Source: an uncultured Bacteroidia bacterium (GTDB lineage: Bacteria; Bacteroidota; Bacteroidia; Bacteroidales; UBA932). Taken from it: a stretch of 5,859 bases of DNA. The number at the start of each line of letters is the position of its first letter. Within the stretch, counting starts at the first letter, position 1. Shown here piece by piece: positions 1-5,402 of the stretch. The notes beneath the pieces are model-generated. The model saw nothing but the letters and a program-made list of their open reading frames with translations. It ran no database searches and was not told the DNA's origin. The stretch spans positions 1 through 5,859 of the forward strand of contig CADBUS010000093.1 of assembly GCA_902797895.1 (NCBI GenBank), read 5' to 3'. Made by a program: the position numbers and the translations under genes.

Positions 1-906
1 GTGAACATAAACTCTGCCCTCTTTGACCTTATGAACACAGATGAGCTTAAGTTTGTGGTGGGGCACGAGCTTGGCCATATCATAAACAAAGACACTGCAT
101 TACGCCGCTTGATTTATTTTATTTTCCCTCCCGACAGTACCCAAATTCCAATAACGCTGTATCACAAAATCCGCCTGCACGACCAGCTTGCAGAGCTTGT
201 TGCAGACCGCTACGGCTATATGGCTAATGAAAATCTAACATCTTGTGTAACAGCATTTTTCAAAATGGCATCGGGATTGGATTTGTGCAAAATGAATGTG
301 AGCATAGAGGCTCTTTTGGAGGATAACCGCAAGAGGTTGGATTACTTTTTGAAAGACAAGGGGCGCAGCCGCTACGATCATCCGGTTAATCCGATAAGAG
401 TGCAGGCCATAAACCTCTTTGCCACAGCCGCTTCTGAAGAGCAGCTCAACAAAGGAATGGAAGAACTGATAGAGATTTTGCTCAGAGTTGGAGACAACCC
501 GATGGATGCAGATATGTCTATGTTTATTGCAACTGCAGGATTGATAGTCTCCAGCATAGATGGTCAGATAACCAAAGAGGAGATAGAGCACGTGGTGCAG
601 ATGCTTGCAGGGTTGCAGGTCTTTCCAAAGCGGTTCCTCGATTCAATAGCTGCGCAGAATGATAAAGTACCTGAACTGTTCCACAAATCTGTGGAGAACA
701 TTCTTAAAATAAACCCTGGGATGCGAGAGAGCTTACTCTACTATGTACTCGGAATGGTACTGTCAGACAAAGAGATAGGCGAGAAAGAAGTTAAGTTTGT
801 GTATGACTTTGGCAACGATTTAGGACTGAGCAACAAGGAGATTTCCACTCAGTTTGCCGAGGTTATCCAACGCAAATTTGTCCCAAGCCTCGACTCCATC
901 TGCTAA
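1..906 (+). CDS. M48-family zinc metalloprotease with C-terminal TerB-like domain (5' partial)
   Basis: Probable zinc-dependent endopeptidase of the M48 (Ste24/HtpX-like) group. Numbering from the first codon in the window, the zinc motif HELGH is at residues 22-26 (H22 and H26 ligands, E23 catalytic base). The third ligand is E65 in the E-L-V-A-D motif at 65-69, and an HPV-x-P-x-R segment typical of the end of M48 domains lies near 127-133. Residues about 165-290 form a helical region with two acidic motifs, IDGQITKEE near 186-194 and SDKEIGEKE near 255-263 followed by a LGLS turn, which resembles a TerB/tellurite-resistance-like domain. I see no membrane helix in the visible part, so a cytoplasmic or peripheral enzyme is likely. 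The first codon, GTG, is probably an internal valine: in M48 proteins considerable sequence precedes the strand-helix before HExxH. The gene therefore continues upstream of the window. Its stop overlaps the convergent tadA stop by four bases. The substrate is unknown. The M48 call is firm; the TerB call is by motif resemblance only. Confidence 0.82.
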   Translation: MNINSALFDLMNTDELKFVVGHELGHIINKDTALRRLIYFIFPPDSTQIPITLYHKIRLHDQLAELVADRYGYMANENLTSCVTAFFKMASGLDLCKMNVSIEALLEDNRKRLDYFLKDKGRSRYDHPVNPIRVQAINLFATAASEEQLNKGMEELIEILLRVGDNPMDADMSMFIATAGLIVSSIDGQITKEEIEHVVQMLAGLQVFPKRFLDSIAAQNDKVPELFHKSVENILKINPGMRESLLYYVLGMVLSDKEIGEKEVKFVYDFGNDLGLSNKEISTQFAEVIQRKFVPSLDSIC

Positions 907-1412
907 CGCTTTTTTTTGAAGAAATCTTTGACGAGTTGAGCGCACTCGGCTTCGAGGACTCCAGCAGAGAGTTCTGTTTTAGGGTGGTAGAGGTTAGGAG
1001 AGTAGAGGCCAGCACCGCGCTTTGGATCTGTGCAACCATAAACCACTCTGCCAATTTGTGCCCAGTTGAGGGCGGCGGCGCACATCGGGCAGGGCTCTAC
1101 AGTAACATAAATTGTGCAATCGGTTAGGTATTTGCCCCCCAAAAAAGCTGTGGCAGAGGTGATTGCCTGCATCTCTGCGTGGGCTGTGGGATCGTTGAGA
1201 GTCTGCACCAAATTATGAGCCCTGGCAATAATCCGCCCTCCGTTGCGCTTGCCTCCATTGTGCAGCACCCCGTTGCGCTTGCCGCCGCCCTGCGGAGCAA
1301 CTATCACACACCCGATGGGCACCTCATCCGCCTCTTTTGCAGCCTCCGCCTCCTTGAGCGCCTCAATCATAAACCCAACATCAATATTCAGCTTCTCTAA
1401 ATCCATAACCAT
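903..1412 (-). CDS. tadA: tRNA-specific adenosine deaminase TadA
   Basis: Zinc enzyme that deaminates adenosine 34 to inosine in the anticodon of tRNA-Arg(ACG), allowing wobble decoding in the cytoplasm. With the ATG at 1412 as start (169 residues), the deaminase motif PTAHAEMQAI gives zinc ligand H78 and proton shuttle E80, and PCPMC gives ligands C108 and C111. The fold reads EVPIG near the N-terminus, the motifs, then IGRVVYG, a HPKTEL segment and a C-terminal helix ending in KKKR, all as in Bacteroidota TadA. The frame is open up to a TTG at 1478, but that would add 22 poorly conserved residues and overlap the putative promoter at 1453-1460. ATG at 1412 or 1406 is therefore preferred; the two cannot be separated here. 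Oddity: about 17 extra residues (about 41-59) rich in Gly, Lys, Arg and Asn sit between the first two core strands, where homologues have a short turn. The catalytic residues are intact, so the enzyme is probably active. Confidence 0.93.
   Translation of the reverse strand: MVMDLEKLNIDVGFMIEALKEAEAAKEADEVPIGCVIVAPQGGGKRNGVLHNGGKRNGGRIIARAHNLVQTLNDPTAHAEMQAITSATAFLGGKYLTDCTIYVTVEPCPMCAAALNWAQIGRVVYGCTDPKRGAGLYSPNLYHPKTELSAGVLEAECAQLVKDFFKKKR
1239..1286 (-). repeat. Duplicated segment inside tadA encoding GGKRNG twice
   Basis: The 14-base string CCGTTGCGCTTGCC (plus strand) occurs at 1240-1253 and again at 1270-1283, exactly 30 bases apart. In the tadA frame the two copies encode GGKRNG separated by VLHN, a 10-residue period that keeps the reading frame. 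The segment coincides with the extra loop that TadA homologues normally lack, so it looks like an in-frame expansion. It uses CGC for arginine, whereas the next arginine codons after it are CGG and AGG. Confidence 0.7.
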
Positions 1413-1452
1413 CTCTAAATCTATAACAAAGAGTAAAATCCATTCCTTTCCG

Positions 1453-1460
1453 CAAAGGTA
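1453..1460 (-). promoter_or_regulatory. Putative Bacteroidota-type -7 element for tadA
   Basis: On the minus strand the sequence reads TACCTTTG, an exact fit to the TAnnTTTG -7 consensus of the Bacteroidota primary sigma factor. It lies about 40 bases upstream of the preferred tadA ATG, leaving a short leader. A TTTG that could be the -33 element is present at 1476-1479, but the 15-base gap is shorter than the usual roughly 19-21, so the upstream half is weak. Transcription start is inferred at about 1446-1448. Confidence 0.4.
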
Positions 1461-1486
1461 AGAAAATTGTAAGCACAAAAATTTAC

Positions 1487-1569
1487 GGGTGGGATGTGGT
1501 TGAGGGGGAGGGGGGCAGAGTGGGTTTTTACTTTGTCATTTTGGCAGAAATGGGGGAGGGGAGTGTGGG
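1487..1569 (+). other. G-rich block with quadruplex potential
   Basis: Runs of three or more G occur at 1487-1489, 1491-1493, 1504-1508, 1510-1515, 1522-1524, 1552-1556, 1558-1561 and 1567-1569. Four runs at 1487-1515 are joined by loops of 1, 10 and 1 bases, a permissive quadruplex pattern on the plus strand. Two partly similar segments, each ending in TGGGTTTTT (1521-1529 and 1566-1574), suggest a degenerate duplication. The block lies just upstream of the putative tadA promoter. Folding is inferred, not shown. Confidence 0.4.
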
Positions 1570-1572
1570 TTT

Positions 1573-1602
1573 TTGCGCCACATTGCGTCACTTTACGCCA
1601 CA
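1573..1602 (+). repeat. Three degenerate 10-base tandem repeats upstream of groESL
   Basis: The units TTGCGCCACA, TTGCGTCACT and TTACGCCACA follow each other without gaps and fit TTRCGYCACW. A 10-base period would place each copy on nearly the same face of the helix, as in arrays bound by a regulator. A -7-like TAATTTTG begins 6 bases after the last unit. The repeat is read directly; a regulatory role is inference. Confidence 0.5.
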
Positions 1603-1856
1603 AGGGGTTAATTTTGGGGCAGATTTGTTGGTGGCACACCATTTGCGCAATAGGAGCGGCGTGCAGGTGGAGGGAAAGCAAAAGTAGAAGCAATGCAGAA
1701 ACAAAGTAGAAGGAAAGGTGGAAGAAAACGAAAACGAGAAAAAGCAGAGGAGAAGATTGAGGGGATTGAGAAGAGAGAAGAGAGAGTGGAGGTTGAGGTT
1801 GAAGGATTGCAGAATGAACTTGGCATAAAATAAATGAGAAGATAGAAGGAGGGTAA

Positions 1857-1920
1857 GAACAGCAAGAACAGCAGAACGGTGAACGACAGAACGACAGAAC
1901 AGCAAGAACAGCAGAACGGC
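1857..1920 (+). repeat. Array of eight GAAC-headed 7-9 base units before groES
   Basis: The stretch divides completely into units starting GAAC: GAACAGCAA, GAACAGCA, GAACGGT, GAACGACA, GAACGACA, GAACAGCAA, GAACAGCA and GAACGGC. At larger scale a 24-base segment (1856-1879) recurs perfectly at 1896-1919 with a 40-base period, separated by the two GAACGACA copies. The array ends 49 bases before the groES ATG and so probably lies in the groESL leader or promoter region. It looks like a microsatellite grown by slippage plus a segmental duplication. Confidence 0.75.
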
Positions 1921-1969
1921 TGAAATGAGGTATAAAAAGTCGATTATAAACAGATAAAATTATAGAATT

Positions 1970-2248
1970 ATGAAATTCAAACCATTAGCAGACAGAGTTC
2001 TGATTGAGCCTAAGGAGGCAGAAAAGAAGACCGTTGGTGGAATTATTATTCCCGATAACGCAAAGGAGAAACCGCAAGAGGGTACAGTTGTGGCAGTTGG
2101 CCCCGGCAAGAAGGATGAGCCTATGGAGCTTAAAGTTGGCGATGTTGTTCTCTATGGCAAATATGCCGGCACAGAGGTAAATGCTCCGGATGGCAAGAGC
2201 TATATGATTATGCGCCAGAGCGATGTAATGGCAATTATAGGTAAGTAA
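1970..2248 (+). CDS. groES: Co-chaperonin GroES (Hsp10)
   Basis: Seven-subunit lid of the GroEL chaperonin; it caps the folding chamber in an ATP-dependent cycle in the cytoplasm. The 92-residue length is normal for the family. The N-terminal segment KPLADRVLIEP is the conserved opening strand, and the mobile loop with the GGIIIPD motif at 23-29 is the part that docks on the GroEL apical domain. VGPGKKDE near 43-50 is the region of the roof hairpin, and VGDVVLYGKYAGTEV at 56-70 is the conserved core. The ATG at 1970 gives the canonical N-terminus; it is preceded by A/T-rich sequence without a Shine-Dalgarno, as is usual in Bacteroidota. It is first gene of a groES-groEL operon, with groEL starting 105 bases downstream. 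Chaperonin operons are generally stress-induced, but I see no CIRCE element, so regulation must be by another route. Confidence 0.98.
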   Translation: MKFKPLADRVLIEPKEAEKKTVGGIIIPDNAKEKPQEGTVVAVGPGKKDEPMELKVGDVVLYGKYAGTEVNAPDGKSYMIMRQSDVMAIIGK

Positions 2249-2259
2249 ACAGGAGAGCG

Positions 2260-2292
2260 CAAGTAAACGTGAACAAGTAAGCGTAAACAAGA
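2260..2292 (+). repeat. 14-base tandem repeat in the groES-groEL spacer
   Basis: CAAGTAAACGTGAA (2260-2273) is followed directly by CAAGTAAGCGTAAA (2274-2287) and the start of a third copy, CAAGA (2288-2292). The two full copies differ at three positions. The AAGTAAAC core also appears at 2243-2250 across the groES stop codon, which hints that the repeat may have grown from the gene end. No function can be assigned. Confidence 0.6.
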
Positions 2293-2315
2293 GATAGATA
2301 GAAGCTAAATCTATC
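2293..2315 (+). other. Small hairpin in the groES-groEL spacer
   Basis: GATAGAT (2293-2299) and ATCTATC (2309-2315) are perfect inverted copies with a 9-base loop. A 10-base palindrome, TATCGCGATA, overlaps the right arm at 2312-2321, offering an alternative pairing. No U-run follows, so it is not a terminator. It could be an mRNA processing or stability element between the two cistrons, which is inference. Confidence 0.35.
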
Positions 2316-2353
2316 GCGATAAAAAAAGGAATAAAAAGATAAAAAATTTAGAT

Positions 2354-3988
2354 ATGGCTAAAGAGATTAAATTCAATATGGATGCTCGCGCTCTTATGAA
2401 AGAGGGTGCAGATGAGCTTGCAAATGCAGTTAAGGTAACGCTTGGCCCAAAGGGGCGTAATGTGGTGATTGAAAAGAAGTTTGGCGCACCGCAGATTACA
2501 AAGGACGGCGTAACTGTTGCAAAGGAGATTGAGCTGGATGACCAGTTTAAGAATATGGGCGCTCAGCTTGTAAAGGAGGTTGCATCAAAGACTAACGACC
2601 AGGCCGGTGATGGTACAACTACTGCTACTGTTTTGGCTCAGGCTATTATAAATGTTGGTCTGAAGAATGTTACTGCCGGTGCTAACCCTATGGATTTGAA
2701 AAGGGGTATAGACAAGGCTGTTGAGAGCGTTGTTGAGAATCTTAAGAAGCAGAGCCAGAGCGTTGGTACAGACTACTCTAAGATTGAGCAGGTTGGAACT
2801 ATCTCTGCCAATAACGATGCCGTTATTGGTAAGTTGATTGCAGATGCTATGAGCAAGGTAAAGAAAGAGGGTGTTATTACCGTTGAGGAGGCAAAGGGCA
2901 CAACTACAGAGGTTAAGGTGGTTGAGGGTATGCAGTTTGACCGCGGTTATATCTCTCCTTACTTTATGACCAATGCAGATAAGATGGAGGCTGTTTTGGA
3001 TCAGCCTGCTATTCTTATTACCGATAAGAAAATCTCTACAATGAAGGATTTGCTCCCTATTTTGGAGCCGCTTGCAAGAGAGGGCAAGGCTCTTTTGATT
3101 ATTGCAGAGGATGTTGATGGTGAGGCTCTTACTACATTGGTAGTTAACCGCTTGCGTGGTACTTTGAAGGTGGCTGCCGTTAAGGCTCCGGGCTTTGGCG
3201 ACAGGAGAAAAGAGATGTTGCAAGACATTGCAACTCTCACAGGCGGAGTAGTTGTATCTGAGGAGAGGGGCTTTACTTTGGAGAATGTTACTCCTGATAT
3301 GCTCGGCAAGGCAGAGAAGATTACAATAGACAAGGAGAATACAACTATTGTGAATGGTGCCGGAGACAAGAAGCAGATTGCAGAGCGCGTTGCCCAGATT
3401 AAGAAGCAGATAGAGACCACTACCTCCGATTACGACAAGGAGAAGTTGAAAGAGAGACTTGCCAAGTTGGCCGGCGGAGTTGCTGTATTGTATGTTGGTG
3501 CTGCTTCTGAGGTTGAGCTAAAGGAGAAGAAGGATAGAGTTGAGGATGCTCTCAACGCTACAAGGGCTGCAGTAGAGGAGGGTATAATTGCTGGTGGCGG
3601 AGTTGCCTATATCCGTGCTATTGAGGGCCTTAAGAAGCTCAAAGGTGCTAATGACGATGAGCAGACAGGTATCAACATTATTGTGCGTGCCCTTGAGGAG
3701 CCGCTCAGAATGATTTGCGAGAATGCAGGAGAGGAGGGCAGCGTAATTATTCAGAAGGTTAAAGAGGGTAAGGCGGACTTTGGTTATAATGCTCGCGACG
3801 GCAAATTTGAAAACCTGCTATCAGGCGGTGTGATAGATCCTACTAAAGTTGCAAGAGTGGCTCTGCAGAATGCTGCCTCTGTTGCCGGTATGTTCCTCAC
3901 AACCGAGTGTGTTATAGCAGATAAGAAAGAGGAGAATCCTGCTCCGATGCCTGCTATGGGCGGTGGCGGAATGGGTGGTATGATGTAA
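2354..3988 (+). CDS. groEL: Chaperonin GroEL (Hsp60)
   Basis: ATP-driven double-ring chaperonin that encloses and folds non-native proteins together with GroES in the cytoplasm. The 544 residues match the usual length. Visible hallmarks are LGPKGRN at 30-36 and KDG with D51 in the nucleotide site, the phosphate loop GDGTTTAT at 85-92 including D86, the apical-domain segment around GYISPYFMTN that begins substrate and GroES contacts, and the signature AAVEEGIIAGGG near 404-415. The ATP-hydrolysis aspartate, D398 in VEDAL, lies just before that signature. The C-terminus is the expected flexible Gly/Met tail ending GGMGGMM. The ATG at 2354 gives the canonical MAKEI start, after an A-rich leader with no clear ribosome site. 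It is the second gene of the groESL operon and is followed at once by a strong terminator. No damage or missing key residue was seen. Confidence 0.99.
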   Translation: MAKEIKFNMDARALMKEGADELANAVKVTLGPKGRNVVIEKKFGAPQITKDGVTVAKEIELDDQFKNMGAQLVKEVASKTNDQAGDGTTTATVLAQAIINVGLKNVTAGANPMDLKRGIDKAVESVVENLKKQSQSVGTDYSKIEQVGTISANNDAVIGKLIADAMSKVKKEGVITVEEAKGTTTEVKVVEGMQFDRGYISPYFMTNADKMEAVLDQPAILITDKKISTMKDLLPILEPLAREGKALLIIAEDVDGEALTTLVVNRLRGTLKVAAVKAPGFGDRRKEMLQDIATLTGGVVVSEERGFTLENVTPDMLGKAEKITIDKENTTIVNGAGDKKQIAERVAQIKKQIETTTSDYDKEKLKERLAKLAGGVAVLYVGAASEVELKEKKDRVEDALNATRAAVEEGIIAGGGVAYIRAIEGLKKLKGANDDEQTGINIIVRALEEPLRMICENAGEEGSVIIQKVKEGKADFGYNARDGKFENLLSGGVIDPTKVARVALQNAASVAGMFLTTECVIADKKEENPAPMPAMGGGGMGGMM

Positions 3989-4009
3989 TTCCTCTCATTA
4001 GGTAGTTAT

Positions 4010-4045
4010 AAAAGGGCGGAGCGCTTAAGTGTTCCGCCCTTTTTT
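4010..4045 (+). terminator. Rho-independent terminator after groEL, probably shared with the MATE gene
   Basis: AAAAGGGCGGA (4010-4020) pairs perfectly with TCCGCCCTTTT (4033-4043), giving an 11-base-pair stem whose 12-base apical part can pair further around TTAA. Six T residues follow the GC core at 4040-4045, 22 bases after the groEL stop. On the minus strand the same stem follows directly the MATE gene stop (4044-4046) but has only the four U of the stem, so it could serve both convergent transcripts, more strongly for groESL. Confidence 0.9.
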
Positions 4046-5369
4046 ATTTGTCTGCAACTGTTTCAAAAACTGCACGCTTGGAGAAGAGCCGCATCCAGAG
4101 GCTGCGTACCAAAATATGGGCCATATAGGCACTATACAAAGCCTGTATCCCAAGCATCGGCTCCAAAAGATAATAGGTTGTAACAAAGGCTATTACAGCA
4201 CATATCATACCCCACATAATCCACTTTGTTGCAGTTGCCCCAATGTAAATTCCGTCCCATACAAAGGCCCCGGTTGAGAGAGCCGGCATTACCCACAGCC
4301 AAATTAAAAATGGAGAGGCGGCCTCAATTACATCTGCCTTGTCTGTCATAAGACGCACCATCATACCGCCTGCTGCCACATATATTACTGTGGATATCAG
4401 CGCAATCCAAAAAGACCAAAGGAAAATGACTCTTACGGTGGCCTTTAGTCCGGCTCTATCTTTAGCTCCCACCGCCTTGCCTGCAAGGGCCTCTCCTGCG
4501 TATGCAAAGCCATCTATAAAGAACGAGAAGAGCATCAGCAGCTTCATCATAATTGTTCCAACCGCAAGCATTGTATCTCCATATTTTGCACTCAGCGATG
4601 TGAAGCCCACATATATGCAGAGGAAGCAGAGGCTCCTCACAAAGAGGTTGCCGTTTATTGAGAAAAACTTTCGCAAATCTCTGATGTTGAGAGCCTTTTT
4701 AAGATTTATGTACTTAAAGAGTTTGCGGTAGTAGATTGCAAGTAGCATCAGACAGAGCAGCAGCCCGGTATATTGGGCAGATAGCACCGCCCACGCAATA
4801 CCTTTGAAACCCAGCCCCAACTTAACTGCAAAGAGCAGGCTCAGCCCCAAGTTTGCCACATTTATGGTTATATCTGTAATCATAGGGCTTATGGCATTCT
4901 GCATACCTATAAAAAAGCCCTTTATAACAAACAAACAGAGGGTTGCCGGAGCCGCCCATATCCTTATGAAATAGTACTGCCGAGCATAATCCGCCACCTG
5001 TGGCGAACACTTTATAAATTTAAGAACAATATCTATATAGAGATACTGTATTGCCCATATTATTAGCGCAATAGCGAGTGCTGTTCCTAAACCCTGCACA
5101 AAAATTTTCATAGCTTCGGCAAGGTCTCTGCGGCCGTATGCCTGAGCTACCATACCGCCTGTCCCAACCCTCAAAAAGCCCATATTCCAGTAGAGCAGGT
5201 CAAATAGCATAGTGGAGATTGCCATTCCTCCTATTGCAACAGCATCTCCTATATGGCCGCTCACCCCAACATCCACCATTCCCACAAGTGGCACCGTAAT
5301 GTTGGCTAAAATACTTGGCAAGGCCAGCTTAAGAACGCTCTTATTTATCCTCCCGATAGCTATACCCAT
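4044..5369 (-). CDS. MATE-family efflux transporter, DinF-like
   Basis: Integral inner-membrane exporter of the multidrug and toxic compound extrusion family, which moves cationic drugs or metabolites out using Na+ or H+ gradients. The 441 residues form two homologous halves with about twelve hydrophobic helices; basic cytoplasmic-type loops appear around 215-235 and at the C-terminus. Sequence signs of the DinF-like branch are GFLRVGTGGMVAQAYG at 64-79 in the first half, DGFAYAGEALAGKAVGA at 286-302 at the equivalent place in the second half, and WDGIYIGAT near 371-379. The start at 5369 is preceded directly by the purine-rich AGAGGGAG, which supports it. The gene follows rsgA by 33 bases on the same strand, so the two are likely cotranscribed, and its stop codon abuts the shared terminator with groEL. 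The substrate cannot be told from sequence, and the name dinF should not imply SOS control here. Confidence 0.93.
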   Translation of the reverse strand: MGIAIGRINKSVLKLALPSILANITVPLVGMVDVGVSGHIGDAVAIGGMAISTMLFDLLYWNMGFLRVGTGGMVAQAYGRRDLAEAMKIFVQGLGTALAIALIIWAIQYLYIDIVLKFIKCSPQVADYARQYYFIRIWAAPATLCLFVIKGFFIGMQNAISPMITDITINVANLGLSLLFAVKLGLGFKGIAWAVLSAQYTGLLLCLMLLAIYYRKLFKYINLKKALNIRDLRKFFSINGNLFVRSLCFLCIYVGFTSLSAKYGDTMLAVGTIMMKLLMLFSFFIDGFAYAGEALAGKAVGAKDRAGLKATVRVIFLWSFWIALISTVIYVAAGGMMVRLMTDKADVIEAASPFLIWLWVMPALSTGAFVWDGIYIGATATKWIMWGMICAVIAFVTTYYLLEPMLGIQALYSAYMAHILVRSLWMRLFSKRAVFETVADK

Positions 5370-5402
5370 CTCCCTCTTTTCTGTTGATTTTCTGGTTTTT
5401 GA

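Larger units (their letters stand above)
1413..1969. other. Divergent intergenic region between tadA and groES
   Basis: No convincing protein gene is seen over these roughly 550 bases; frames on both strands give low-complexity translations. In order it holds the tadA leader and promoter, a G-rich block (1487-1569), three 10-base tandem repeats (1573-1602), a TAATTTTG string at 1609-1616 that fits the -7 consensus for groES but lacks a good -33 partner, a purine-rich tract (about 1660-1855), an array of GAAC-headed units (1857-1920) and an A/T-rich stretch before the groES ATG. The purine tract contains one short open frame, ATG at 1693 to TAA at 1831-1833, of 46 codons and dominated by Lys, Arg, Glu and Gly. 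That composition follows from the base content, so I do not call it a gene. No CIRCE-like inverted repeat was seen. The region must contain the groESL promoter, whose position I cannot fix. Confidence 0.6.

Noticed and set aside
235..591. Minus-strand open frame of 118 codons inside the M48-TerB gene
   Set aside because: It is antisense to a gene with clear protease motifs and its translation shows no family features.
1413..1478. TadA start at the TTG at 1478
   Set aside because: It adds 22 residues unlike TadA N-termini, uses a rare start codon and would place the start upstream of the putative -7 element.
1494..1905. Several overlapping open frames on both strands in the tadA-groES gap
   Set aside because: They overlap one another, their composition follows the G-rich and purine-rich base content, and none has a recognisable domain or a good start context.
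1857..1920. GAAC array considered as a CRISPR
   Set aside because: The units are 7-9 bases with no unique spacers of constant length and there are no cas genes nearby.
1921..1969. CIRCE/HrcA operator before groES
   Set aside because: No TTAGCACTC-like inverted repeat is present here or elsewhere in the gap.
2585..3223. Long open frame on the minus strand inside groEL (also 3001-3420)
   Set aside because: It is fully antisense to a canonical GroEL, the translation is Leu/Ser/Asn-rich without a recognisable domain, and it is explained by groEL codon use.
4339..4731. Plus-strand open frame of 130 codons inside the MATE gene
   Set aside because: It is the antisense shadow of hydrophobic helices and has no independent motif.
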